Assembly (NCBI GenBank): GCA_018857735.1
Contig: JABMCL010000697.1
Span: forward strand, 845,001 to 909,000
Direction: 5' to 3'
DNA: 64,000 bases
Source of the DNA: Alviniconcha marisindica
Taxonomy: Eukaryota > Mollusca > Gastropoda > Provannidae
Position 1 is the first letter of the stretch, and every line of letters begins with the position of its first letter. The notes below the pieces were generated by a model that worked only from the letters and a program-made list of their open reading frames with translations, was not told where the DNA came from and searched no databases. Below are positions 1-59,880 of the stretch, in pieces. Position numbers and translations under genes: made by a program.

Positions 1-619
1 TCGACTGAAAAGGAGAGTTTTCAATAAAATAAAATAAATAGTATGATACCCAACTCAAAACCGGTCATGTCCAGAACACAACCATTCTACAACCCCCAAC
101 ACACACCGACCCTTCCGAAAAGTATGATTTAAACCGATTCATATGAAGACCTATTTGCAACAGAAGAACACTACCTGCAAATGTCAAAATGGTGAAAACG
201 CACACGATCAAAAACACTCCTTTGCCCCCCCCCCCCCCCCAAAAAAAAGACAAGCGCGCGCGCGCAAAGAGAGAAGGGGGGGGGGGGGGGGGGGAGGGGG
301 GAGGTTGGAGAAAGAAAAAAGCAAAAAAGCAAAGGACTGTGGAAAGAAGGGCAGCAGAAGCTGGGCTAGTTAACGACAGAGCCACGAAGGGAAGACAATG
401 GCGCCTTGCCAATTTTAATGAGATCTCCGGGGTCTGAGTTTGAGCCCTCGGGCACCGCAGCTGGGACAAAGTCGGTCTGGATTCGGGATGATGTTACCCT
501 CCTCTCCCCCCCCCCCCCCCCCACCCCAGCCCCCATCCGCACCTCCTTGCCCAAAACACCACCACCGTCACCACCCATTGGCCCACTTCCTACGCCATCA
601 AGTCTCTTCATTCTGGTTT
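1..619. other. Low-complexity flank with poly-C and poly-G tracts
   Basis: No supported gene. The segment holds poly-C near 224-240, a poly-A/CG-rich patch, poly-G near 277-294, and another poly-C tract near 507-522. Open frames here are compositional. Confidence 0.6.
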
Positions 620-2640
620 GAAAAACAACAACATTGTGACCGGTCTGTGTTAAATTTAAAACACTCGGTCGTGACTCAGATTGAAAACACTGCGAGTGAT
701 CAGTCTGTGTTACATGAATCAAGTGGCACGGAAAACACTCGTGCGTGATCAGCTTGTGATGACCTAGATTGTAACCATTGCGACTGAATCAATCTGTTCT
801 AAATCATGTTGAAAACATTCGTGCCTGATGGAACTTGGCTAGCTCGGATTAAAAACACTGTGAGTGGTCAGAAAGTATGTGCTAAATCGCATGGAAACCA
901 TGATCGTGCGTGATCAGTCTGGTCTGTCTCAGATTGAAACCGTTGTGAGTGATCAATCTCTGCTACATCACATAGAAAGCGCTCGTGTGTGATCAGACTG
1001 GTCTGACTCAAATTAAAAATATCGTCAGTGGTCAGTCTCTACTACATCACATAGAAAGCGCTCGTGTGTGATCAGACTGGTCTGACTCAAATTAAAAATA
1101 TCGTCAGTGGTCAGTCTCTACTACATCACATAGAAAGCGCTCGTGTGTGATCAGACTGGTCTGACTCAAATTAAAAATATCGTCAGTGGTCAGTCTCTGC
1201 TACATCACATAGAAAGCGCTCGTGTGTGATCAGACTGGTCTGACTCAGATTTAAAATATCGTCAGTGGTCAGTCTCTGCTACATCACATAGAAAGCACTC
1301 GTGTGTGGTCAAACTGGTCTGACTCAGACTGAAAATATTTCAGTGGTCAGTCTCTGCTACATCACATAGAAAACACTGGTGTGTGGTCAAACTGGTCTGA
1401 CTCAGACTGAAAATATTTCAGTGGTCAGTCTCTACTGCATTACATAAAAAACACTCGTGTGTAGTAAAACTGGTCTGACTCAGATTGAAAACACTGAGAG
1501 TGATCACGCAGTGTGTCCTACATCACACAGATAACACGCGTATGTGATCAAACGGGGCTGATCCAGATTGAAAACATTGTCAGTGATCAGTCTGTGTTAA
1601 ATCACATAGAATGAAAACGTTGTCAGTGATCAGTCTGTGTTAAATCACATAGAATGAAAACGTTGTCAGTGATCAGTCTGTGTTAAATCACATAGAAAAA
1701 ACACTGGTGTGTGGTAAAACTGGGCCGACTCGGATTGAAAACACTGTCATCACGTAGTCTGTGCTAAACTACACAGAGAACACTCGTGGGTCATCACCTG
1801 TGCTCATTCCGACTGAAAACACAGTTAGTGGCAAGTATACGCTAAACCACATACTCCTGCGTGATCAAACAGGGTTGACTCAGAGACTGGAAACGCTTAC
1901 AATGCAAACACTCGTACTCAAAGTATGTTGCCTCACGCTGAAAACGTTGCGAGTGATCAGTCGTGCTGACGCATCGTGTGTGGTCAGTCTGTGTTTAATC
2001 ACACTGAAAACACAATGGGTGGTCAATCTGTGTTTAATCACATTGAAAACACAGTGTGTGGTCAATCTGTGTGTAATCACATTGAAAACACAGTGTGTGG
2101 TCAATCTGTGTTTAATCACACTGAAAACGCAATGTGTGGTCAATCTGTGTATAATCACATTGAAAACACAGTGTGTGGTCAATCTGTGTGTAATCACATT
2201 GAAAACACAGTGTGTGGTCAATCTGTGTGTAATCACATTGAAAACACAGTGTGTGGTCAATCTGTGTGTATTCACATTGAAAACAGTGTGTGGTCAATCT
2301 GTGTGTAATCACATTGAAAACACTCTGTTACAGAATCTGTGTTGAATCACATTGAAAGCACGGTCTGCGGTCAAAGAATCACACTGAAAACACACTATTA
2401 CAGAATCTATGTTGAACCACACTGGAAACACTGTGTGTGGTCAATCTGTGTTGAATTCCATTCACAGCACCATGCATGATCAGTTTTGCTGAATTATATT
2501 GAAAACACCGTGTGCGGTCAATCTGTGTCGAGTCACACTGAAAACACCGTGTGTGATCAGTCTATAATAAATCAGAATTGAGTGCAGTCAAATCTGTGAC
2601 GATTCACAGTCAAAACAGTGTCTGTCCACACAAAACGCAG
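620..2640. repeat. 39-bp tandem array (with 79-bp dimeric units), about 50 monomers
   Basis: Monomers read roughly GTGTGGTCAATCTGTGTGTA followed by ATCACATTGAAAACACA. The period is 39 bp at 1970-2320, and a 79-bp dimer is clear at 950-1480 (CATCACATAGAAAGCGCTCG recurs every 79 bp). Units are nearly identical in the centre and decay at both ends. Because 39 is a multiple of 3, long open frames arise on both strands; they lack any recognisable domain and are not called as genes. The array lies just beyond the NUDT21 poly(A) site. Confidence 0.9.
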
Positions 2641-2722
2641 TTAAAATAGAAACGTTCTTATCAGTCGGACGGAAAATTACCCGACAAACGTAGACTATCA
2701 CAGAATGTGATCATATACACTC

Positions 2723-2812
2723 TTTTTCACACACACGCACACACACAAACATACACACAAGCACGCACGCACACACACAAGGACGCACGCGCGCACACAC
2801 ACAGACACACAC
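2723..2812. repeat. Degenerate (CA)n/(CG) microsatellite
   Basis: An impure CA-rich run with CG steps. On the minus strand it is GT-rich and sits immediately after the NUDT21 cleavage region. Confidence 0.8.
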
Positions 2813-2819
2813 ACCAATT

Positions 2820-3141
2820 ACTGTTCTTCTAAAATCATTTTATTTCTAAACAGCATAGTCACAAGTCAAAACATTACCCACTGTTGTGAATTTTTGTCAA
2901 ATGAAACGACATATCAAACACAAATTGTTCACCTCGAACTCAACATTGACTGTTCATCTACACTTTCACACTGACGTCACTGCTGCGTAAAAACATGATT
3001 GGCTAAATGTCCATGCACATGGTGCCGGGAACGTTAAAATGACGAAGGTCCATTCAACCTGAGAGACGCCGCGAGCAACGATGACGATGACGATGACGAC
3101 GACTCATGAACACACGACGATGAAGTACGACGATGGGCTGT

Positions 3142-3163
<22 letters not shown>
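2820..3163 (-). CDS. NUDT21: NUDT21 terminal exon: last 7 codons (CDS 3163-3142) and 3' UTR
   Basis: On the minus strand a strong acceptor (CCTTGTTATGTTTCAG|A) is followed by codons giving R(split)-FNFTYK and a TAG stop at 3144-3142. This matches the RFNFIYN end of vertebrate CFIm25. The acceptor supplies exactly the one base that exon 6 needs, and the total becomes 690 nt. The 3' UTR runs about 300 nt to an AATAAA at 2844-2839, followed by GT-rich sequence. The chance that residues, phase, acceptor, stop and poly(A) signal all coincide is low, but the 40.5-kb distance means a spliced read is needed for proof. Confidence 0.8.
2839..2844 (-). promoter_or_regulatory. NUDT21 poly(A) signal AATAAA
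   Basis: The minus strand reads AATAAA about 300 nt after the NUDT21 stop codon. The sequence that follows (2700-2818, read on the minus strand) is rich in GT/TG and suits a GU-rich downstream element. One TGTA lies upstream at 2962-2959. Confidence 0.65.
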
Positions 3164-51301
<48,138 letters not shown>

Positions 51302-52318
51302 TTTGTTTTGAATTAATACAAAGCTCCAAAACAAAGTTTCGAATATCAGCAAGGGGGCAAGAGGGGGGAACAAAAACTAAAATCTATACTTACATCATTC
51401 AAAATTGGCGATTATTTCTTTGTGCGCTATTGCGTCACATAGAATTGACAGTTAGTGAAACTAATTCTTATAGCTTTGTACAACATTGCACATCCGACTG
51501 ACTTTCGTCTGTAAAGACCTAATAGATCTTACGAGTTGAACAATTGCTTCTCCTGCTGTTGAAAAAATAGGTAATTTTTCAATATATGTGTCTTATAAAG
51601 AACACTGGATTTTTTCAGTTAGTTCATAGATGTTTAATTTTCACTGATCCCAGAGTTGGCTTCAGAGTGTGCTGTTACACATCACGATCAGGACCGTCCA
51701 CCGTCGGAGTCCAGATTATTTTTTTCCAGAATTTATCCCTCGAACACGTATCCTGCATGCATCTATCATTCCCCAGATCACATTGTGCACGCATGCAATC
51801 ACAGTTTTGATGCCCATTCAAGACTGTTCCTTGCTTGTTCGGTGGATGCATAAAGTGCATTATGACATCGTATCATTGTTTTTCCCTATGTTATGATGGC
51901 AATGATTGTTAACTAGAGCCTTCGGAAACAGATGCAGGACAAAACATGAATTGTTGTCATTGTATCAGTGACTTTAAATATATCACTATCAACAGATTTC
52001 ATTCTTTTTTTGAGAAAGGTGTTCTCCTTGGATAAGATTTTCGCTTTTTGTTTTACATATTTTATAATATGAAACTTCCCACCAGTGTGTACCACCTAAC
52101 AGTAACACCAACTCATTGTTATCTATTCAATGCTTACTTACATGTATACCTATGTTACATTATAGTTCAATAAAGACCATTGATTCACTGCCATCTTGCC
52201 AATTAACACCTGTGTAGGTAGGTGAAGCTGAACTGGAACTGACTGTTTCATCTTCGTTTCTTCTTTTTGTTTTCTATTCATCACATTACTGCATACTTCT
52301 TTTTTCTTTCTACAACAG
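51302..52318. promoter_or_regulatory. Shared upstream region between divergent NUDT21 and the Kelch gene
   Basis: The ATG of NUDT21 (51301, minus) and the ATG of the Kelch gene (52343, plus) are 1.04 kb apart and point away from each other. The region holds the NUDT21 5' UTR/promoter and presumably a 5' non-coding exon of the Kelch gene, since its first coding exon is preceded by an acceptor (CTTTCTACAACAG at 52306-52318). No convincing TATA box or defined transcription start was seen. Confidence 0.5.
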
Positions 52319-52912
52319 ATTTAGAAGTTTCAGACAACAAATATGGCTGTGAAGTTCTCAGGGGTAACAACCCCCAAGTCACAAGCCCATGATGCCAGCT
52401 ACAGCTGCATGTGTTCAGATGGCAAGAGCATCAGCGTCAACCCCTCTCACCTTTCCCGCTTCTCTGGATACTTTGCTTCTCTGCTCCACAGTGAAATGAA
52501 GGAAACTCGCACAAAGTCCATCTCCTTGAAGCTGATTCACTCTGACATTCTCCAGCTGGTTGTTAACCTCCTGGCTAAATGCCAGAAGCACCAAGAAGAC
52601 GGCATTGAGCACTTGGAAAAGAGCCAGACGAGCATGCCCACCACGACCCAGATTTTGGACGCTGCTGATTACCTGGACATACCAGTGCTAAAGGAAGTGT
52701 GTGACGAGCACCTGTGCAGAACAAAACCCATTTCTGCAGCAAACTTTGAGGAACTGTTGGCTCTGAATCACAAGTACTCACTAACGAGGTTAGGTCAGGC
52801 GATTGTGAATTTCATGTCTGGCAGAGTGACTGATGTGTGTGCATCTGACAGGTGGCTGGTGCATCTCTCATCAACTTTGCTTGAAGATCTTCTCGCCAGT
52901 GACAACACAAAG
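52319..52912 (+). CDS. Kelch gene exon with start codon: BTB domain and start of BACK (CDS 52343-52912)
   Basis: The acceptor is TTTCTACAACAG|ATT at 52318 and the donor is AACACAAAG|GTGAAC. It codes 190 residues, beginning MAVKFSGVTTPKSQ, with 24 nt of 5' UTR. The BTB core SVNPSHLSRFSGYFASLL is clear. The preceding non-coding exon was not located. Confidence 0.9.
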
Positions 52913-55900
52913 GTGAACATAGTACTTGGTTAAATGTTATTTCATTGAGTGTCACCCATATTGCCTAATTTCTTTAGGAGAAAAATAATGAGTGTGGGAG
53001 GAGGAAGCTGCATTTTACTTGTAAACACATGACAGATGCCTTGCCTGTGTGGGTGTGTGCATGCAGTGATGTGCCATTGGTTTCTTGTGTATGCATGTAT
53101 ACATACATACATGTGTGTTTGTTGGAAGTGATGAGAAAGATGATGAGTGAGGTGTACCCCAAAATATATGTTTATGTAATTAGTAGGGTTCATTATGCTC
53201 TAGATTGTGTACATATTTTGTTGACCTTATTGTTTTTATATTATACGCTTCAGGCTCATGTAAAGTTTATGTTAGGTGTAAACGGCTTAGAAATACTCTT
53301 TTATGTTACATTACATGATTCATCACTACATGTATCTGTTTTTATAAGAAATGACCAGTGCTACTGCTAGTCTGGCTGCCCATGACATAACCATTAATGC
53401 TCAGATTTTCTTTGCTTTAATTTTAAAACTCTGCACTGCGATAACCTCTGCTGGCAGTGTTGGGCTTCTCTTGTTTAAGTTGTCAGTGTAGCATGACCAC
53501 GTCAAAATGAAAGGTGAGGCTTCATACAGTATGCATACAGTGATCCTGAAAGTACTGCAAAACCTTTCATGAAAATTTGTCAAACGAGTCCGACAACATA
53601 CTCATTACTAATACTATGTAAATGTAATGTGTTGTCTTTGACCTTTTTGAGCTTTGACTTAAAATGTAATAATTATTTATTTATAATTATATTTGATTAA
53701 GGTCAGACATGATTTTGCTATTACAGTTACTAGTAGAAGTGGCATGTAACTGATGCAGATATTTTCACCTATTCACTGAATTCAGACTTGATTTTCTGTT
53801 ACTTCCATACTAGTGCAAGACCTACATTATTTCCTGGCCACATCGGTCAGGTGATCTGTTACTGACAAATCCTGAGTCATGAATGTACAGCTTGTAACAA
53901 TGTAACTTGTAAGTTTCTGTTTCTCTGGTGTGTTAGCTTTGTAGGTGAAATCAACAGGGCATCTGGCCTGGGATGTGTGTATTATTAAAAAAAATGTATC
54001 AGAAATGGCCAGCTTTTCTGATGTTTTCATTTGTTAGTTTGTACTGTCACTGTGTCAGCAGGTTAGATTGTCTGGTTGCTGGTGTGTTTGTTTTCCAGGG
54101 AATCAATCTGCAGGCCGGTATCCATTTATAAATTGATTTGTGTTGCAGGTTAATTCAGAATGGGATTTAGTGAGACTGGTGGAACAGTGGCTGCGTTGCG
54201 GCCCAACAGAGGTCACCACTGACCCTGACAAACACCTCCGACCTATCCTCCGACATATTCGTGTCACAGAGATTGTATGCGATGGGGAAGAAGACCAAGC
54301 CCCAGATGGACTGCGGCCGGACATCGTCACCTACATCATGGAAGAAGTGCGAGTCTACAAGGCTGATCCAAAGTCATACAGAATCACACATCCTGTTCAA
54401 AGCAATATTCGCTGTCCGGTGGATGTGGTGGTTTCCCTTGGGACCCATGACAGCATTCCATCTATGTTTTTCTGCTTGCCAGTGTCGTATGCAGAGTTGA
54501 CCGACGAGCCGTCTAGAGGCGTGGAATCACTACGTCAGAAGATTCACTTCTCAGAACTCCGCCACTCCTCTTTTCAACTTCCTGTGCTGTGTCTGCGAGA
54601 GTTTTCAGCTTGCAGTCTGAACAACATTCTGTATATAGCAGGCGGGCAGAACTCCTTCTCAGACAGCGGTCAGGATGCTCTGTCCTACACGTTTGAGCTT
54701 GACCTGGCAGATCTTCGCTGGACAGAGGTGAGCGTTAAGTGTTCTTGAAGCTCAAACTCAGTTTGACTCAGAGGCCCCTGCTGGACAGTTCATGAGCTTG
54801 ACCCAGCAAAGTGTTGTGGTTATCCCACCAACAGAGGGTTTGAGGTTGTCAGGCATCCTAGATTCTAATAAAATTTCAGACTGTCAAAAAAAGAACAAAA
54901 TTATACTGCTGAGCATGCCTGCAATACAATCCTCACAGGTGTTAAATAACTTAAAATCTGAGCATTGGAGCACGCATGCACACACACACACACACACAAA
55001 TAGTTTATTACATTATATATTCTGCACAAAACTGTCATATGATGTAATGGTGCAGATTCATTGAAAAAATGTATGCAAGTTACAACCAAGATGACACTGA
55101 CTGATGTTTTAAGAGCTATCCTGCACTTAACTAGATGAAATTCTGCCCCTTGTCCCTACAGAGTACAATAGAATTCTGTGCCAGTCCCTGGCTAGATCTT
55201 GGCCTTTCACTGGTACTTGCAGATTCCTGGCTGGCTTGTTTACCATGTTGAGTAGGCTGCCTGTTGTCAGCTGGCTCAGAGCTAGTGGAAGGAATTGTTT
55301 CAGAACTATCATCATGGTGAAAATAATAGGTGAGTTTTCTGCATTGTCTTTCACGACATGATGCTTAGCTGCAAAATGTGGTCGGTCCAGCATGAACAAT
55401 GAGAAACTAGTACTTACGTGGCTGGAAACTGATGTAGGCAGTGAACTACCACTGACCTCATTCAGTGTCACCCACCCTGGCCTGGCAGCTGTCAGAGTTG
55501 GTATGTTCTAACAGTCGGCTTCACACCCCAGTGTCACAGAGACAGAGACTGAACAAGAGAGACTGCTTAAAGACTTTAAATAAAACATATTTTGTCATAC
55601 AGATCTGGCCTGTTTTGCACAGTGAAAGCATGAGGTTTAAGCGGTTTATTTTGCATTAAAAAGTGTGTGTTTTTCTGCAGATTTGCAACCGCTGGAATCG
55701 CTTTTGTAATGATCTGGCTAGCAATTGGGTTGGGCAATGCAACAGCAGGTTGCTAGACCTTTGAGAGTTACCGTAAATGACTGGTCTTTGATGTTATTTT
55801 GAGGATGTACCGGTACCTGTACTGTAGGCAACTCAGGTCTTTGTTGTTGTTTGTGTGACATCTTTCAAGTGCTAATTAACTCCCTGGTTTGTTGATTCTC

Positions 55901-58900
55901 CACAGGCACTATGGGCCTCGTTCTGTTTCAGATTATGGGATCACCAAAAATTCTCCTCTGTACAGGTGTGCCGTATGCAAGAACCTCGCTGTCTGTTCTA
56001 CCTGGGCGCACTCAACGGCAACCTGTACGCTGTAGGGGGAGCCAACAACACAGGGGAGCTCTCGTCAGTGGAACGCTATGACCCCTATCAGGACAAATGG
56101 ATCTACCAAGCTCCTCTGCCGAACTCTGTCCATGAGCATGCAGGTAGGATTTAACTTAGTTAGGTTGCTTGCCTGCTTGGTAGGTTGGTGGGGAACCAGT
56201 CTTGTTCCTGCCCTGGAAGTAACTAGCCATAAAGACCATTTTGGTTATCAGAGCCTCCGCTAGACTGGCATATCCTGGTTTTTGCTGGGAAGTGTTCCCC
56301 TTGTACCGGCAAAAATACAGTCGCCGGTAACACATCCTGGCTGAAACTGAGCGCTTTGTGTGACTTGCTGGAGACGCTTTAACCCTGGGTCCAGAAGCAA
56401 GTAAAAGTGAGGGCAAAACAATTTCGCTGCTCACTGTCACACCAGATGCTGTACACATCGCATGCTAGAAGCAAAAACTACAAATTTTTATTGCCAGCAC
56501 CTTGAATGGACAGGTCCCAAAGTATGAGTGCTGACTACAGGATACAAGACCATTCCATTTCTGTTTGGATAAATCAGCTTAGCTTATGATTTTTCCTGGT
56601 CCATTTTCATTTGAGATCTAACTGCATCAGTATGCCGCAACGAAGCGTATAGTTATGGGGTTTTTTCTCACCCAGCACTGACCAAATCGTCTGTATCATC
56701 TGTATGAGTGCTGACTACAGGATACAAGACCATTCCATTTCTGTTTGGATAAATCAGCTTATGATTTTTCCTGGTCCATTTTTATTCTAGATCTAACTGC
56801 GTCAATATGGCGCAACGAAGCATATAGTTATGGGTTTTTTTCTCACCCAGCACTGACCGAATCGTCTGGATCATCGTCTGCTTCAAACGAAGAAACCATT
56901 GAAACGACTGAGAAAACCATCAGACCTCCAGCTATTAAGCGACAGAAGAAAAAGGAGTACAACAATGCTTGGATGACAGATTTTTTGTGGCTCTGGCACA
57001 AAGATGATATTGGCACTGGAAAGTCTGGCATCTCAGCGTGACCTTCATTTAGCAGACCATGTTGTGCCATGGTGTAGACTGGATTGGTGAACAGAAATTT
57101 TATTTCAAAAAGAGGAAGAAGTGTGAACACTGCAGGGGATAGGCAGTGGAAACCCGGGCACATGATTAGGCCAAATTAATGTTGACTACCAGTTGACTGG
57201 GAGTTGGTACCAGAATTATTTTTTAGTGGGGGTATCACCTGCTGATAGTCTCAACAGTCTAGCAGAGGCTCTGATTATTCTGTTACTGTTGCAGTAGAAT
57301 TTGCTGTGAAAAGCCAAGTTAAGCACAATCAAGATTGGTCTCCTTGAGGATGGGTGACTGTTAGAATGTGACATGCCAGTCAAATTCTTGCAGGTGCTGC
57401 AAAAGTCTTTTCGGTGAGACTAAAACCAGGGGCCCTTCTGTGTATGTGCATGCAAAACGATCACCTACCCATGTTAAAGATCCTATAGTCCATGTCCAAG
57501 TTTGGTGCATTACCGAAGCATCAAAATAAGAAGTTGGACCATGTAAGAAGAAGAAGAAAAGAAACCCGATCAAATACCTCCCACACCCCCAAGGGACCAT
57601 CCATCTTGAATTAAGACCACTTTTTTTCTGAAACCAAGAGTCACGCTAAGTTTAAGTGATTTGCATCAACCAATGGAAAACATTACATATTTTGCCTCTG
57701 TTTTGCTTTGTGTGTTTGCGTGTGTACATATGTGTAAATTATGCAGTTTACTGCCATACAATTGCATGCACTTTTTTCACTGTTGTTGTTATAGGCTGTG
57801 TCCACAATGGCTCACTGTATATATCTGGGGGTCACACTGGCGTGGCTCACACGAATGCTGTCAACTGTTTCCGGCCGAAGGTTGGAAAGTGGGTGGTGTG
57901 CGCTCCTCTCTGCACTGCCAGGTCCTACCACACAATGACAGCGTTCAGGGATCAGCTGTACGTCATTGGAGGATGCTGCACCACTGCTGGGGATGTTGTC
58001 AACGTGCAGGTATTTAAACTGCACATTACAGTATATGGCGGCTACAGCAGACTCCCAGCACTGGTGGACAACATCCTTCCTCCAGCCATTGCCATAACTG
58101 ATTACACCATAGGTCTTGAAAAACTGGCAGCTACCAGGGCAGTTTTTCACTGGTGCTCAGATGGCAGTAAGTTTGTAACACAACACAGATGATTTCAGGC
58201 ATTTCTTTTTTAACAGCTCATGTTGCTTATGCCAGCACAAATAAAACCAAAATCATTTAAATCGAGATGGAACTCTCTTCTTTTCTTTTTAAACCTGGGG
58301 CAGACATGCCTTATATTTATGTCCATGTTTGGATGCCATGTTGCTTCCACAGTCTTATTAGAACCCAAACCTTTTGGAGAGCTCTGAGAGCATCAGTGGA
58401 CAGCTGCACTGAGATAAAGAGTGCCCCTTCAATGGCATAACCAATTCTGACAGTTTGGAGGAAGATGCTGAAAAGCGATGCTTGGAGTGTGGTGCTACCG
58501 TTGACACAAACAGTAGTGATAGCACAAAGATACAGTGGACACAGCACAAACACCTATCACACAAAGTAATGGATAACAGTGACACCAGATGTGTTTTCAG
58601 GTACTCAGGACATCTTTCCTTCCAGCTAAAAAATAAAATTTGTACAGTATGTATATATATGTATATATATATGTATAACACCACAATACTGGTATAATAT
58701 ATATATATCTTTACTGCTGTTGCAGAGCTGTGAAAACTACAGCATTGCCACAGACCAGTGGACCACCTTAGAGACACGCTTCCCTTCAGGTTTCTCTGCT
58801 GCTCTCACCTCCTTCCCGTCTACAGACACGATCCTGTGTTTCGGTGGCTACAGCTTCCTGAAGCGCCACTTTGACACCTTTGCCTGCATCTTCAACGTGG

Positions 58901-59029
58901 ACAAAGGGGGAGTGGCAGGTGGTGCCCATCCACTTTGCCGATGCTCGGATGAAGGAGGTGGTCATGACTCAGGTTAAGATTCGTGAGAAGACTTTCATGC
59001 AGTACTTCAATTCCACTGGTGCCTTGTAG
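52343..59029 (+). CDS. BTB-BACK-Kelch protein (KLHL family), 5 coding exons, 3' end frameshifted
   Basis: A probable substrate adaptor of a Cullin-3 E3 ubiquitin ligase, cytosolic. Exons: 52343-52912, 54149-54727, 55966-56143, 57795-58009 and 58726-59029, all GT-AG with phases 0, 0, 1, 0. BTB covers roughly residues 20-130 (LSRFSGYFASLLHSEMKE, AADYLDIPVLKEVCDEHL). BACK follows (residues 135-270: NFEELLALNHKYSLTRLGQA, SEWDLVRLVEQWLR). Kelch blades are marked by LYIAGG, LYAVGG, LYISGG, LYVIGG and LCFGG. The expected length is about 614 aa. In the fifth exon an extra G in the run 58906-58910 shifts the frame, ending it early at 58977 (597 aa). The specific KLHL ortholog was not identified. The start ATG has a good context (AAAT ATG G). 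Confidence 0.9.
52913..54148. other. Kelch gene intron 1
   Basis: AT-rich. No repeat unit or second gene is recognised. Confidence 0.6.
54149..54727 (+). CDS. Kelch gene exon 2: BACK domain and first kelch blade
   Basis: The acceptor is TTTGTGTTGCAG|GTT and the donor is TGGACAGAG|GTGAGC. Its 193 codons start VNSEWDLVRLVEQWLRCGPT and end DLADLRWTE. The NNILYIAGGQNSFSDSGQDA segment is the first kelch blade. It is phase 0 on both sides. Confidence 0.92.
54728..55965. other. Kelch gene intron 2
   Basis: Contains a short (CA)n run (54977-54998) and the dispersed repeat copy at 55190-55590; otherwise unremarkable. Confidence 0.6.
55190..55590 (-). repeat. Dispersed repeat, copy B (inverted relative to 47560-47910)
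   Basis: The reverse complement aligns with copy A through GTTCACTGCCTACAT, CAACTCTGACAGCTGCCAGG and GACCGACCACATTTTGCAGC. The similarity extends over about 330 bp with indels; the inner end is not sharply defined. Confidence 0.7.
55966..56143 (+). CDS. Kelch gene exon 3: kelch blades 1-2
   Basis: The acceptor is CTCTGTACAG|GTG and the donor is CATGCAG|GTAGGA. It encodes VCRMQEPRCLFYLGALNGNL, YAVGGANNTGELSSVERYDP and so on to SVHEHA. It ends one base into a glycine codon. Confidence 0.92.
56249..57273. mobile_element. hAT-like non-autonomous DNA transposon in Kelch intron 3 (copy 1)
   Basis: Terminal inverted repeats CAGAGCCTC[C/T]GCTAGACTG match over 19 bp with one mismatch. CAGAG ends are typical of hAT elements, though an 8-bp target duplication is not visible. 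It is 1025 bp and carries an internal 180-bp duplication (56521-56580 is nearly identical to 56701-56760). The segment 56925-57000 encodes IKRQKKKEYNNAWMTDFLWL, resembling the start of a BED/TTF-type zinc-finger region found in hAT-derived proteins. No transposase catalytic domain is present. Confidence 0.75.
57370..57545. repeat. Possible dispersed repeat fragment in Kelch intron 3
   Basis: The segment around CGGTGAGACTAAAACCAGGG and GATCACCTACCCATGTTAAA, GATCCTATAGTCCATGTCCA resembles a dispersed element commonly seen in mollusc introns, ending in an AAG-rich tail (57547-57560). Assignment is from general memory of such repeats and needs a library search. Confidence 0.35.
57795..58009 (+). 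CDS. Kelch gene exon 4: kelch blades 3-4
   Basis: The acceptor is GTTGTTATAG|GC and the donor is AACGTGCAG|GTATTT. It encodes CVHNGSLYISGGHTGVAHTN through QLYVIGGCCTTAGDVVNVQ. The split glycine is completed by GC. Confidence 0.92.
58726..59029 (+). CDS. Kelch gene exon 5 (last): kelch blade 5 and C-terminal tail, with a frameshift
   Basis: The acceptor is CTGTTGCAG|AGC. The frame reads SCENYSIATDQWTTLETRFP ... ILCFGGYSFLKRHFDTFACI FNVDKG, then meets GGGGG at 58906-58910. As written it ends GGGHDSG-stop at 58977. With four Gs the frame would carry on as WQVVPIHFADARMKEVV and further to a TAG at 59027-59029, a tail that fits a closing kelch strand (W-Q-V-V-P). A consensus error in the homopolymer is the simplest explanation. 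Confidence 0.85.
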
Positions 59030-59600
59030 TCTTTCCCTCAGCTGTAAAGGTAGAGAGGCTCCACCGTGCCTCCCCAACCCTTCCCCTCCCACTTCCCCCT
59101 GCCATCCGTACCCGTCAGCATCCTACCTACCAGCTCAAGCAACCTCAGTATTAGCGCACTGTGTTTCCACATCAGATGGAGTCTAAACCCACGGTTCATT
59201 GTTTGTTTTGTTAGATTTCCTTGGCCAAAAACCGTGAGGTTTAACCAGTGTTGGGTGAGAAAGTAGAACGTGCAGCCATTTCCCCACACCTGCATGTCAT
59301 TGTTATTACCAATATGTTTTGCCCACAGGCACACAAACTGACAAAACTCTGACTGGTGTAGAGTTAGATGTACTAGTCACTCTGTTCTACTGAGTAGCCT
59401 AGGCAGGCATGGTTCCACTGCGGAGGAAGGAAGCGGCTGCTGTCAAAGAAAAGAGTGGAATGCTGTTGTGGGAGAAAAATGGGTGACTATATCTTTCGAG
59501 GAGGAATTCCTAACAAGACAGCTACTCTTCTTGTTGGTTCCAGAGCATAAGCACTTGCCTCCTATGGTTTCTTGGACTTGGCTATTCAGAACACTTCACA
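59030..59600 (+). other. Kelch gene 3' UTR and 3' flank
   Basis: Follows the reconstructed stop codon. No canonical AATAAA was found in the first 600 bases, so the transcript end is undefined. Confidence 0.45.
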
Positions 59601-59880
59601 ATTCTCATGCAGATTTGATTCATGCTGCATATTCAAAACTTCACAATTGTCACGCAAATATGATTTGTACCGCATATCATTCTTTCAGATTTTGATTTTA
59701 TTGAGCTGAACCTTTTTTGCTGAACCAGTATGAGATTGTCAAGCATATTCAATTTGTGTCACATACCGTCGTTTCAAACTGTGATTTCATTAAGGGTAAT
59801 TCATTAAGTATAATGAAATCAAAATCTGAAACAATGTCAGCGGTAAGCAACACAAATCAAATTTGCATGACATCTTCGCA
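59600..59880. repeat. Three related blocks of about 60 bp, one inverted (fold-back)
   Basis: TTCACAATTGTCACGCAAAT with TTTCAGATTTTGATTTTATT (59637-59705) and TTGTCAAGCATATTCAATTT with GATTTCATTA (59735-59795) are direct copies. 59812-59875, reverse-complemented, gives TGCAAATTTGATTTGTGTTG ... TTTCAGATTTTGATTTCATT, a third, inverted copy. The last two could pair as a long imperfect hairpin. Confidence 0.7.

Noticed and set aside
1761..2345. 194-codon plus-strand open frame with 13-residue repeats, and antisense counterparts
   Set aside because: A product of the 39-bp array (39 = 3 x 13), open on both strands, with no domain.
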